Of a stretch of 64,000 nt of DNA, positions 24,062 to 34,319 are shown in pieces. Numbering within the stretch: position 1 is the stretch's first letter; each line of letters opens with the position of its first letter. A program made the translations under genes and the position numbers. This stretch comes from Sipunculus nudus (taxonomy: Eukaryota > Annelida > Sipuncula > Golfingiida > Sipunculidae): the NCBI GenBank assembly GCA_026874595.1, contig CM049306.1, forward strand, positions 32,628,019 to 32,692,018, given 5' to 3'. Below the pieces are notes generated by a model. It was not told the origin of the DNA. It did no database searches and saw only the letters and a list, made by a program, of their open reading frames with translations.

Positions 24062-25281
24062 ATGACCACTTCATTTGAACGTCTCATAAATAGAAATCAA
24101 TGCATTAGTTATTCATATACTGGAGCTTTTGTATCACAATTGATTATTGGGGGGGGGGGGAATTATGAGCCGAACAACTCGGAGGATAAGAGTAACAGAG
24201 ATCTTATATCAGATTTCCAAGAAGACTTTTCATGGACCTACCTAGATGTCAAGTATGAAGATTCTATGTCAAAGGGCTATGATTTGTGCTCTGTTACAAG
24301 ATGAGGCTTAATTTGAAGGTCTCAAAATAAGAGAAAAAAAATCATAAAAATTGGAAAAAAACACAGATGGCGCCACAAGGTTACAGGAACTGATGGAACA
24401 CTCCATGATTAATATTCACGCAAAGAATCATTATAATCAATGCAGTAGTTATTCAGATACTTCAGCTTTTGTATCAAATTTTGCATTATTCTGGGGGGGG
24501 GGGGTAATTCGGAGCCCTATTGCTGGAAGGATATAGGTAACAGAGACCCAATTTCAGGTTTTCAAGGAGATTTTTCATGGACCCCCCTGGATATTAAGTT
24601 TGAAGATTCCAGGTCCAGTGGTTACGATTTGTACCCTGTTAACAGATGACAGTTTCATTGCAGGTCTGAAAAAGAAAAAAAAATCGTAAAAATTGGAAAA
24701 AAATACATGCGAAGCCACTAGTCTGCAGGAAGTGATGGAACATCCCATGATCAATATTCATGCAAAGTATCATGGTGATCAATGCTGTAGTTATTCAGAT
24801 ACTTGAGCTTTTGTATCAAATTTTGCATTATTCTGGGGGGGGGGGGGGTACTTCGGAGCCCCATAGCTCGAAGGATATGGGTAACAGAGACCTAATTTCA
24901 GGTTTCAAGGAGATTTTTCATAAGTCCCCCTGGATATTAAGTTTGAAGATTCCAGGTCCAGTGGTTACAATTTGTGCCCTGTTAACAGATGATAGTTTCA
25001 TTGCAGGTCTGAAAAAAAAAGAGAAAAAAAATCGTAAAAATTGGAAAAAATACAGGTGGCGCCACCAGTCTGCAGGAATTGATGGAACATCCCATGATCA
25101 ATATTCATGCAAAGAATCATGGTGATCAATGCAGTAGTTATTCAGATACTTGAGCTTTATTATCAAATTTTGCATTATTGGGGGGGGGGGGGTACTTCGG
25201 AGCCCATAGCTCAAAGGATATGGGTAACAGGGACCTAATTTCAGATTTTCAAGGAGATTTTTCATGGACCTCCCAGGATGT
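24062..25281 (-). repeat. Inverted copy of the 340-bp tandem array (about 3.6 units)
   Basis: On the minus strand it carries the same unit as 14.8-17.1 kb. The landmark 'gttattca.atactg.agctttt' is at 24108, 24449, 24790 and 25135, periods 341, 341 and 345 bp. Each unit has a G run of 10-13 bases after 'cattattc'. The array ends at 25281 where the LTR retrotransposon begins. Confidence 0.9.
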
Positions 25282-25437
25282 TGTTACGGGGTGACATAAA
25301 AGCGGACCGAACTGTCTCGCTAGTGAAGCTTGCTTTGCTAGCGAAGCGGTTGGAACGCCGGACATGTGCGCCACCAACATGGGTTCCATTCCGGGATCGA
25401 CCCAATGTTTTCCCCTGAATAATTTGTCTTCGTAACA
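25282..25437 (+). repeat. 5' LTR of the gag-pro retrotransposon
   Basis: This LTR is 156 bp, with TG...CA ends extended into the 7-bp inverted repeat TGTTACG/CGTAACA. It recurs in nine or more full or partial copies in the window, at 14.2, 14.5, 27.8, 30.5, 30.7, 47.1, 47.5, 48.8, 49.1 and 60.2 kb. It contains a tRNA-like box A and box B, annotated separately. Confidence 0.9.
25339..25411 (+). promoter_or_regulatory. tRNA-like Pol III promoter (box A, box B) and TTTT terminator inside the LTR
   Basis: Box A TAGCGAAGCGG starts at 25339 and matches the consensus TRGCNNAGYNGG. Box B GGTTCCATTCC starts at 25382, 43 nt downstream, which is the geometry of a tRNA gene. A TTTT run follows at 25408-25411. 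In sister LTRs box B is closer to consensus (GGTTCGAATCC, GGTTCGACTCC). No acceptor-stem pairing is seen, so this is a promoter-like relic or module, not a tRNA gene. Confidence 0.65.
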
Positions 25438-25440
25438 AAA

Positions 25441-25458
25441 TGGGGGGTCGTCCGGGAT
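25441..25458 (+). promoter_or_regulatory. Primer-binding site, proline-tRNA type
   Basis: TGGGGGGTCGTCCGGGAT lies 3 bases after the LTR end. It differs at one position from the tRNA-Pro primer-binding site known from murine leukaemia virus. The sister copy at 47260-47277 matches exactly. Confidence 0.85.
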
Positions 25459-25599
25459 GCTTAATAGTTTTCAAATTTATTAGGCCTGGACACGTTGTTT
25501 TATCATACATTAATTGTTTACAAGATTACATGTTGTTAAGAGTACATTGTTTACAGGATTTATCTCAGTGGTTTTTGGTTATTGTTTTAACATCTTAAC

Positions 25600-26750
25600 A
25601 TGGCAGATTTCAAAACTGGGACATTTGTTGACGATCCCGATCCTGATCAACTTGAACAGTTGCCAGTTGTTGCGTTTGGGACAACACTTAGGGCTAAGTG
25701 AAAAAAGCTTTGTGAAAGCCCGATATCATTGCTAAAATCATGCAAGATCTTATTAGCAAAGGTTTAATTGAAGATACTGAAAGTGAAACCAAAAAAATGA
25801 CAGTCTTGTTATGCAATTAAAATTAAAAAAGTTAGAAATGCAACATGAGCTAGCATTAAAAGAGAATGAAAAAGAAATTGAGTTAAAACAACCGGACTTA
25901 GAAAGACTTAAACTAGAACATAGTCTACGTGCTGCCCCAACTCACAGTTTTGATTTTACTAAACACATTAGACTTCTCCCACCTTTTCAAGAAAAAGAGG
26001 TTGATAAATATTTCTTACACTTTGAGATGTAGCTGAAAATTTAAAATGGCTTAGGGAAAATTGGACTTTGCTGTTACAAAGTGTATTGACTGGCAAGGCC
26101 AGAGAAATTTATACAGAGCTTTCAGTAGAAGCTGCTGCAGACTGGTAAAACGGTTAATCCTAAAAGGTTATGAGTTAGTTCCGGAGGCTTATCGCCAGAA
26201 ATTCAGAAATTGGGAAAAGCGCAAAGAACATACCTTCGTCGAATTTGCTAGGACAAAAGAGCAGTTGTTTGATCGCTGGTGTAGTTATAAAAATGGGATG
26301 AAAGATTATGACAATTTGCGCCAGTTGATTTTGCTTGAGGAATTTTAGCGCTGCATTAAGGCAAATGTTAAAACTTTTCTTGATAAGAAAAGTCCTGAAA
26401 CACTTGACATTGCTGCTCATTTAGCTGATGATTATTCATAAACACACAAAATGTCCTTTACTAGCAAATCAAACCGGTCATTAACAAACAAGAATGTAAA
26501 CAAATTTGGTCAAAGGAAGTTTACAGCGCAGTCACCCAGTACTAGTAGTCCTGATAGTTCAGCAAAGCCCATAGCTACATCTCAGTCCACGTCCACTGTG
26601 TCTAAGTCCAACAAAGACCAGTCATTTTCAAAGAAAATCTGTAATTACTGCAAGAAGGAAGGTCATGTAATATCTGACTGCTGGAAACTTGCGAATAGAC
26701 CAAATAGCAAACCTTCTGGTTTTGTTTCAAAATCTATGCATAGCATATAA
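25600..26750 (+). pseudogene. gag: gag (capsid and CCHC zinc knuckle) of the LTR retrotransposon, broken
   Basis: The likely start is the ATG at 25600 (MADFKTG...). A coiled, charged segment follows (25811-25930), then a capsid-like domain of the animal gypsy/SCAN-like type with the marks FQEKEVDKYFLHFE (around 25990-26030), YELVPEAYRQKFR (around 26170) and EFARTKEQLFDRWC (around 26240), and a CCHC knuckle CNYCKKEGHVISDC (26640-26682). The product would package element RNA in cytoplasmic particles. The frame is broken by a stop/frameshift near 25700, a frameshift near 26030, and in-frame stops at 26346 and 26439. A further stop at 26748-26750 closes the segment, but the frame carries on into the linker and protease. 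This is a pseudogene. Confidence 0.85.
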
Positions 26751-27770
26751 TTACAAGAGCCAGGCTCTTTTCATGTATATAAGGGGTACAACTCCTTTAT
26801 TGACTCTAGTCAAGAGTTTGATGCTACGGAGGCCCAAGTGCCGTCTAAATCCAAAGAAGAATCCGTAGATTGCGGGGTAAAAACTTCAGTTGATTCCTGC
26901 GAGGAATTAAATAAGGCTAGGTCCTTTCAAGACTCCTGTGAGGAGTATTCTGTAAATGAGGCTAAGTCCTTTTACGACTCTTGCGAGAGTATTTCAAATG
27001 AGGCCAGATCCTCTTATGACAAACAAAAGTTTGTTTCTGCTGAGGAAAATTCCTCTGTTGACTCCCATGAGGAGTTTGTTGATAAAAAGGATGTAGATTC
27101 CTTAGATGACTATGAAACATAGTTTATAACTGACACCTTCAATGTCAGTTCTTTGTTTGATGAGGTTGAGGTAGTAGATTCCTCTCTTGACTCTGAAATG
27201 GAGTTATTTGAGCCATTCATACATGATGGTTTTGTATCACTTTCAAGTGATTTTTCAGATTCTACCCATATTAGAATTTTGAGGGACACTGGTTCAGGCC
27301 AGACTCTCATGTTAGCAAACACTTTGCCATTTTCTAATAGGTCCTTTACTGGTGCACATGCACTTGTTAATGGTGTGTTTTCAGACAGGCACACTTCAGT
27401 TCCGCTTCACAGCATCCATTTAAAGTCAGATTTGATTTCTAGGAATATTACTGTGGGCATAAGAACTGTTTTACCCTTTAAGGGAATTCAGTTGCTACTG
27501 GTCAATGATGTTGCAGGTGATAAAGTACAGCCTGTACCAATAGTAGCAGAAAAGCCGTCACTTGATCAGGACACTGATTTGAAAAGTCAGGAAATTCCTG
27601 GTTTGTATCCTTCATGTGCTGTAACTAGATCTATGGCCAAGAAAAATACACATGAGGACAATGGTCCAGATAATAACACTCTAGGAGTCACTAGTGGCTC
27701 GTCTAACGTGACAGTTAACTTTGTGGCCCAAGGAATAAGCTCACCAAAGTGTGACTCCTGGGATAATTAG
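26751..27770 (+). pseudogene. Acidic linker and retropepsin-like protease of the LTR retrotransposon, broken
   Basis: The segment reads in the same frame as the distal gag, with one in-frame TAG at 27120-27122. The first ~110 codons (26838-27120) are rich in Asp, Ser and Glu and contain degenerate repeats around DSCEE. The protease follows: ILRDTGSGQTLM (around 27275-27310) is the catalytic DTG loop, and LLLVNDVAGDKV (around 27490-27525) is the C-terminal hydrophobic-D motif typical of gypsy proteases. A short TRSMAKK linker, which usually precedes reverse transcriptase, is followed directly by the ~25 codons that end at TAA/TAG near 27768. Reverse transcriptase and integrase are absent, which suggests a deletion between the linker and the polyprotein C-terminus. 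Confidence 0.75.
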
Positions 27771-27796
27771 TCTTGTTCTGATAGCAGAACGCTCTT

Positions 27797-27805
27797 AAGA
27801 GGGGG
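27797..27805 (+). promoter_or_regulatory. Polypurine tract
   Basis: AAGAGGGGG lies 2 bases before the TGTTACG that opens the 3' LTR. The same 'ctcttaagagg' context precedes the 3' LTRs of the small copies at 14.4 (minus), 30.6 (minus) and 49.1 kb. Confidence 0.7.
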
Positions 27806-27807
27806 TG

Positions 27808-27889
27808 TGTTACGGGGTGACATAAAAGCGGACCGAACTGTCTCGCTAGTGAAGCTTGCTTTGCTAGCGAAGCGGTTGGAACGCCGGAC
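27808..27889 (+). repeat. 3' LTR, truncated
   Basis: The first 82 bp match the 5' LTR almost base for base and stop just after box A (at 'cgccggac'). The following sequence is unrelated. Box B, the TTTT run and the CGTAACA end are missing, so no target-site duplication can be checked. Confidence 0.85.
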
Positions 27890-28660
27890 TGGAGAGTGAC
27901 TCACTGAATTTTTTTTTTTTTGCTCATCGAGCCGCTCTGGTTAGCATGGTTTAGACCCACAACCCTAGGAGCTGCTAAAGCTTTAATTTTTTAGGAGCCG
28001 ATAGACTAGATGCCACACAAGCCAAGCAAGGAAACCACAAGACCACCACCGTATACCGAACCGGTGACACAAGAAAGATAAAGCACCCACTGCCACAGAA
28101 GCTAAGACTGAAACAAACGACACAGGCCTTGGCAGCAGGGCCACGCCCACCAGGACACACTGTCAACGACATGCTGAGGGGATCAGAGCTACCGATTGAA
28201 CCACCACAACAGATATATACCCAACACAAATAGCGAAACACACAGGCCACCGCCAGAACAACATCAACCGCCTAGAGCCGGGATGACAAGGTGTTGTCTT
28301 GGTCTTCGGACATATGGCTTGACTTGGCTCCTGAGCAGTGGACCTAAAGTTGTCAGACTGTCCGCTGCCAGGGTCCTGATCGTGGCTGTGTCTTCACCTT
28401 GGCTTGACCTCGTTTGCCTGCTTCCCTTGAACCGGGACTTTTCTTGGCTTGGGGCATGTAATGAGTCTTGTCTTGGATAGATTTGATGAGAGTGACAAGG
28501 GCAATTCGCTCTTGGCACCACCTGATGCGAAAATAGTTTTGGGGTTAATATTTATATGTACTTTTTTTGCATTAGATCTGATAACAAGTAGTAAAATCTA
28601 TGTAAAAATAAAGGTTATATTTAATACATGTATATAGACTGTTTTGGTGCCAAAATACTG
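27890..28660. other. Unassigned GC-richer stretch right of the truncated LTR
   Basis: There are T13 at 27909-27921, overlapping open frames on both strands (28196-28480, 28264-28521) without known motifs, and AATAAA near 28608. It may be part of an unidentified element; no terminal repeats were found. Confidence 0.2.
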
Positions 28661-30490
28661 ACGTCCTAACTCCCTCTCTAATTTAAACATAAGCTGCTAG
28701 TGTCAATTTCCTTAACTGGGAATCAGGAGGCTTGAATAATATTTCTTCATATGATCGGGATAATGAGCATATCCAGATATAAGCAAGGATGAAGGTTTAG
28801 ATATTTGAATAAACTTCGTATAATACATTTTCATATATTTCAGTCACAAGCTTCGTTCGGTTTATGCAGATTAATATTATTTCGAGTCAGATTATTGGTG
28901 CTGTCTTGAATATCATTTCTGTTATAACCAGTGTCAGAACAAACATTCATTTCATAGAATATAGACCAGAAAAATTACCGTTTCGGTAATCTTCATACCA
29001 CTTTAAAGCGTACTCGGTTCATAAAATAACCTCCACTTTGAAAATGAAATAACACGAATCAAAAACTCTGAGAGGAAAATTAAACAACACTCGCGAGATA
29101 TGTGAAAGAAGAAATTCAATAACGTGTGGGGAAAGCAGAAAGGGAAGGTTAAATTGCATCCTGTTATTATATATCCAAGCTATCTATCTTTTCATAACTG
29201 TCCTTTAAATATTGTGTATGCTTCTTCCTGATGCTTACCTTCTTATCCTAAGAGATTTCTAGAATTGGTATCCCAGGGTGCCTCGTCAAATTTAATTATT
29301 TCCTCGGAGACAAATATCAGCCGCGCAATTACATCATATAATTCATGATTCACTCCGTGCCTTTACCGGCCTGTGCTTCCGTAGACTTCTTTGAAACCAT
29401 AGCAACGCGAATGAGCGAAAGGCGCACGTGCTAAAAACATCCGGGTCTCTCAGGAAAATAAACACTTAAATTTACACGCTGACATGCACACCGTATCAGG
29501 TATAATATCCATAGAAACATATTTCTAGTCCAAATCAATATATAATAATAAAATATTGGCACGTCAGATAGGGATTTCGAGCCTTCTAATGGAAGGTTAT
29601 CTGTGTCATATTTAGAAGAGGTTGTGTAAAACTATACATTAAAGGCAAAAAAGTATAGTATTCAGGCACCGCCTGCGTTAATTTTTACCCCCGCATCAAA
29701 TATTTTATTTTGATTTTAATCTCTCAAGAAGATAAAACAATTTGGATATAATTTACTTTGTTATTTACCTGTTTAGCGCAAAGACCCTGTTATTATCATG
29801 TTTTCCCCTGATCATATGACTTATTTATCAAACATACGAAAAGGGTAAAACAAATCGCCTGCCCACACTAATTTAAAAAAAAAGTGCCTGAGAACCATAC
29901 CATTTTTGCCTTAGTTTACGTCATTTCGTATCATGATATAATTAGACTTTGTCCCATTTCATGATTTTACATGGTTAGAGTCAAATCTTCGGGTCAGTTG
30001 TCAGCAAAGTGTTTAAACAATTCACTACTATTTTTAGGAAGTCGCTAATGGTTAGTGACGGCTATATGAATCCAACAGCCAGAAAATTGGAGAGTAAGCG
30101 CGTCACTGACGCTTATCCCGCGTGCCAATCTTGCTGAAATATGATAGTTGCTAACAATCATAACAGGTTGACATATTTTGCAAAATAATTGAATGTGGGT
30201 GGTGGAAAGATTGCATTTTTATCATGAATTTAATAAAAGTACAATGGAAAATTAGTTTGTATAAGGGACTGATCAGTTTTGTTAATGTATTTAACGAATA
30301 AATTGTTATAAACTTAAATTTAATTACCACATGAGCATGTCTGTAATATAATTGACGTTGGTGGTGGTATAAAATCGTTGCCAAGCAACTCCTCTGTGGC
30401 CACGGAAATACCCTATTATTTAAGTGTTGGGGGGGGATTCAAGTTGAGAGGTTATCTCCTGTGTTTATTCTTGAGAAAAGTGACATTTCG
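28661..30490. other. Unassigned AT-rich stretch
   Basis: No gene or shared repeat was recognised. Confidence 0.3.
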
Positions 30491-30492
30491 TA

Positions 30493-30820
30493 TGTTACGA
30501 AGACAAATTTTTCAGGGGAAAAGCTTTGGCCGATCCAGGATTCGAACCCATAACGGTAGCGCACAAGTAGAGCGTTCACCCGCTAGCGAGACAGTTCGGT
30601 TCGCTTTTATGTCACCCCGTAACACACCCCCTCTTAAGAGCGTTCTGCTATCAGAACAATTATCCCAGAAGTCGCACTTTGGTGAGCTTATTCCCTGGGC
30701 CACAACGTTTACCGTCACGTTTGACGAGCCCCCATTTTGCTACGAAGACAAATAACGGTGGCGCACAAGCAAGCTTTACTAGCGAGACAGTTCGGTTCGC
30801 TCTTATGTCACCCCGTAACA
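30493..30820 (-). mobile_element. Small TRIM-like LTR element, minus orientation
   Basis: Two LTR copies flank ~113 bp: 30738-30820 (83 bp, internally deleted; 5' LTR in element orientation) and 30493-30624 (132 bp, with perfect box B but a disrupted box A). The internal DNA keeps the start of the primer-binding site (only about 12 of 18 bases), the C-terminal codons seen in the gag-pro copy and the purine tract. There is no clear target-site duplication. Confidence 0.8.
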
Positions 30821-31375
30821 CGTGACGAAGGGTCTACCACAGCGCCATCTACCAGATACTATTGGTATTCACCAGGTGAACATGCGCCATGAAAAACCCG
30901 TCCCAGACGAGCTCGGCCCAAGAGACGAAGACCTGTCTAAACCCAAGAACGGGTAACATGCAAGTACTAATAAATGGGTGAGGCCGTGACACCCTAGACG
31001 ACATGAGGAATTCTCATTTAAAAGAAAAACACAGTAGAATTATTCAAAATGTTTGCCGCATGATACAGCAGTCCGCTTGATTTAGTTATAATGGCTGGAA
31101 CATCATTTGTTCACTCCTTTACTTTCTAGGGCCAATTACACGAACTGCCGAATGGGATAATAAACAAGCATCAGACCAGAAAAAAACATCACTCGGTAAG
31201 ATATGTCAACCAGGTAAAAAGACACCTTTAAAAGAAGATGAATGAAATATAGATGTAATGGAACCTTACATAATATACAGTCTGTTACCCTTAATGATCA
31301 GATGTCCCTATGAAAGAGGTCACTTCCTCAGGGAAAAAATGCAGCTCTCTGTAAGAGACCGTTACTGACTCAGCC
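30821..31375. other. Unassigned stretch
   Basis: No gene was recognised. 30821-31000 is richer in G+C and could be an older element. Confidence 0.2.
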
Positions 31376-31720
31376 AGTAGGGTATTCGTTCATGCGCGTT
31401 CGTGTGTGCGTTTTGATGTGTGTTTGTTCAAAATATAACTCATGCAGTCATCAACAGAATCTAATGGAATTTTCAGGGCAATTTGTTAATGGGCCAGTGA
31501 AGAATTAAATAGATTTTGGAGTGGATCCGGCATATAATTGGGATTCAGGAACGCCATCAAGGAATATTCACAAATGTGCAGTCACTTATTCCTGGGAAAT
31601 GAAACTGGTAATATGGGCCGAGTAAGTGAATGCGACCTTGGGTTGGGGAGCCTCCCACAATAAGGACAGCCTATAAGACAGGGAATTGCATTCCTAAAAA
31701 TGCAGGTTTCTAGTTTTGAG
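31376..31720 (+). repeat. Dispersed repeat family E, copy 2
   Basis: It has the same order of blocks as 4920-5280 (gttcatgcgcgttcgtgtgtgcg, tcagggcaatttgttaatgggcca, gattcaggaacgccatcaag, cagtcacttat, ggtaatatgggccga.taagtgaatgcga). Confidence 0.7.
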
Positions 31721-31825
31721 TATAATACAAGCGTATATACAAGGATCCCCACGTATATTAAAAGGCTAGAACATTTGAATTATTTATGTAATCTGAAGGT
31801 ATTCTAAGTGCTTGAATTTTGCTAT

Positions 31826-31851
31826 TTTTTTTTTTTTTTTTTTTTTTTTTT
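31826..31851 (+). repeat. T homopolymer
   Basis: About 26 T in a row. It may be the tail of an inserted element or a slippage tract. Confidence 0.8.
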
Positions 31852-31854
31852 ATT

Positions 31855-32640
31855 TGCTGGAGAAGACCTAGAATTGTACTCCCTCAGGGCTGGCTATGGC
31901 AGACCAAGAAGGACAAGGCATTCTTTAACATATCAAGAAAGTTCCAAAAAAGATTTGATAATGTTTAATCAGGGGAAAAAAACATGCTAATGTTCAGCCA
32001 CCATCAGTACGGGAAAATTTTAATGGCATAAAATCTCAATCATTGTCAACTCGACTTGGTCAAGAAAAAAAGTGGCCCAAAGCTAAGTCGTGGAACCTCT
32101 CTAATTTCTTATATATGTCAATGACTTAGCTGATGTTTCATCTGTTTGGTATCACCAATGTATTTATTAGTTGTAAAAATATTCACTCTCTTTTTAATAC
32201 TTTAAATTCAAAATTTAGAAATTGTCCATAAATGTGAAAAAGAAAAAACACATTGTATTGTCTTTCAGTTTAAACAGAGATGTGTTAGAACTGATGATAA
32301 TGTGTTCGGGGCAGAGTTCAGTCAACACGCTTTCGGGGGGGGGGGGGATCTTGGATAAACATTTTAAGTGGTAACAGCATATTCAACTAATAAATGGTAA
32401 AATAGAAAGAGGAAGCAGTATCTTATGTAAAGCCAAAACATATTTTTCGCCAACATTGTGAACTTTATATAAGCATTTATTTATTAATGTGTTACATATG
32501 GGATTGAAATATGGGGCGCAGCTTACATGTGATTAATTCCTTACTTAAACTTCAGAAGAGAGCTTTAAGAACTTTTATTCTACCGTGATTTGAGAGATAT
32601 ATAAAGTCTAAGGGATCTTTTCTTTAAATCTTTAAATTCT
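31855..32640 (+). pseudogene. Decayed LINE (non-LTR retrotransposon) reverse-transcriptase fragment
   Basis: With frameshifts, the palm region reads FLIYVNDLADVSS near 32107-32145, then a degraded catalytic box followed by TNVFISCKN (32155-32185). Near 32540-32575 it reads LLKLQKRALRTF, the thumb/connection motif of Jockey/RTE-like LINEs. The catalytic FADD is lost, and many stops and a G13 run (32335-32347) interrupt it. It has no function today. Confidence 0.6.
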
Positions 32641-32683
32641 ATGTTAGAATATGATTAAATCCACCTTCCAAACATCTTTGATA

Positions 32684-33328
32684 ACTAAGGAAGCGTAGTG
32701 CTGCCACCTGGTAAAAGAAAAATAAATCATGTATCTCGTACGTACGAGATATGTCGTACTTACAACATACTGTCAGGTACGTACGACATTCTATCTCGTA
32801 CGTACGACATATTATCTCGAACGTACGGCATAATTATTCTATACTTAAAATCAGGATATGTGGGGGCTGTACCTCTGGTCCGAACCCTTCTTTCTCCAAA
32901 CAGTAGTTTGCAAAGTTTAGCAAAGATTATATTTGTTTCTTATTATTATTATGACAGGCCCACTATTACAACATCACACACTGCCAACAGAATTTAATCA
33001 GAGTTTTGTATATGACTCACACAATGATTTTATATATTTCGCTTCCATGAAATATTTCAGAAACCTAGACACAAAAAAATGATAAATTGAATAGCATATA
33101 AATATTTACTATAAATAAATAAATATATGCGAGTGTGCGTGTTCGTTTCAACGGTGGTCAAGCGGTTTGCAAGGAGGTGGAGATGTTGTGCACAGTTAAT
33201 GTGAAAACACACATAATATTTCGTACGTGTGAGATAATATGTCGTACGTACGAGATAGTATGTTGTACGTACGAGATAAATAATTTATTTTTCTCTTACA
33301 AAGTGGCAGCAATACGCTTCCGTAAATA
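32684..33328. mobile_element. Non-autonomous element with ~60-bp terminal inverted repeats built on CGTACGTACG
   Basis: The left end ggaagcgtagtgctgccac...agaaaaataaat...tatctcgtacgtac is matched in reverse by gtacgtacgagata...atttatttttct...gtggcagcaatacgcttcc at 33250-33321. Next to each end lie repeats of the palindromic TCTCGTACGTACGAGA. The interior (~400 bp) has no coding sequence. Confidence 0.75.
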
Positions 33329-33795
33329 ACTATTTATTAATAAAAAATATTTGTAAAAATATTTCATCAGGTAGCAGACACATTTTCATGTACAAGTTAT
33401 TAATGCAAAGAATCGTGAGGTGTGCAGAACTTTGCGTCACAAAGGTGTTTACTTATGGAATTAACTTTCATCAAATTGAAATATAAACATTTTACTCTCC
33501 TGTTTTAAAGCTAGTTCAATTAAGCATAAAAAAATGCTAAAATTTCATATTCTTCATCCCGAGTTGATACAATTATTACATTTCAGATCTGCAGTATGTT
33601 TCACATGTATGCGGATTATGGATTGTCTTATTTCTGTTAATTAAACATGCCCCTGGCAATTGTTACTCATCTGTTGGAACATAAGAAATGGTATATAATT
33701 ATTCACCCCTTGGTGTGAAACTCTTTGCTTCAATCTGATTATTGTATGAATTCACTTGTTGTTATATGAATGAACTTTTCAATGCATTTTCAGAA
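33329..33795. other. Unassigned AT-rich stretch
   Basis: Nothing recognised. Confidence 0.3.
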
Positions 33796-33799
33796 TTAA

Positions 33800-34073
33800 A
33801 TTGAATGACAAAACAGCTGAGGATGGTAAGGAAGAGATGAAAAAAATGAAAAAAAAATAAATGACAAAACAGCTGAGGGATGGTAAGGCAGAAGGGGAAA
33901 AAATAAAAATAAAAGTGAATGACTGGGGAAATTTTCTCTTTTCTTTTCTCCTGACACACGCGCACTACAAACCCACATAACCACACATACACAGATATGT
34001 ATATATATAATTTTCTCTTTTCTTTTCTCCTGACACACGCGCACTACAAACCCACATAACCACACATACACAG

Positions 34074-34134
<61 letters not shown>
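33800..34134 (+). repeat. Two local direct duplications followed by (TA)n
   Basis: aaatgacaaaacagctgagg.atggtaag is repeated at 33804 and 33861. A 79-bp block (ttttctcttttcttttctcc...cagatatgtatata) is repeated at 33931 and 34010, each copy ending in TA repeats. The second ends in (TA)n to 34134. Confidence 0.9.
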
Positions 34135-34137
<3 letters not shown>

Positions 34138-34319
34138 TGATCTTGATCTAGACTCGGGTTGCGTGAGTCCTTACAAAGAAAATATATCTTCCAGCCTCAC
34201 GTGTGAGAAATAGCCGAAGATTTATCTAAGAGGATTCTAAACAAGAAGACTTGAAATGTGCAAAGGAAACGACATTATACAGAACTCACAATCATTATTT
34301 CCTTTGCTTTCCTGTCTGG

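Larger units (their letters stand above)
25282..27889 (+). mobile_element. Ty3/gypsy-type LTR retrotransposon copy with gag and protease only, 3' truncated
   Basis: The element begins with a 156-bp LTR (TGTTACG...CGTAACA), then a primer-binding site, a gag-protease reading frame broken by stops and frameshifts, a purine tract and the first 82 bp of the 3' LTR. No reverse transcriptase, RNase H or integrase lies between protease and the 3' end: the post-protease linker (around 27630) passes within about 130 bp to the terminal codons and the purine tract. The copy sits inside a 340-bp repeat array (its left flank is array sequence), but the array does not resume on the right, so the 3' side was lost after insertion. 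It needs pol supplied in trans, if it moves at all. Confidence 0.85.

Noticed and set aside
25332-25404. Functional tRNA gene in the LTR
   Set aside because: Box A and box B are good, but acceptor and anticodon stems do not pair, so it is promoter-like only.
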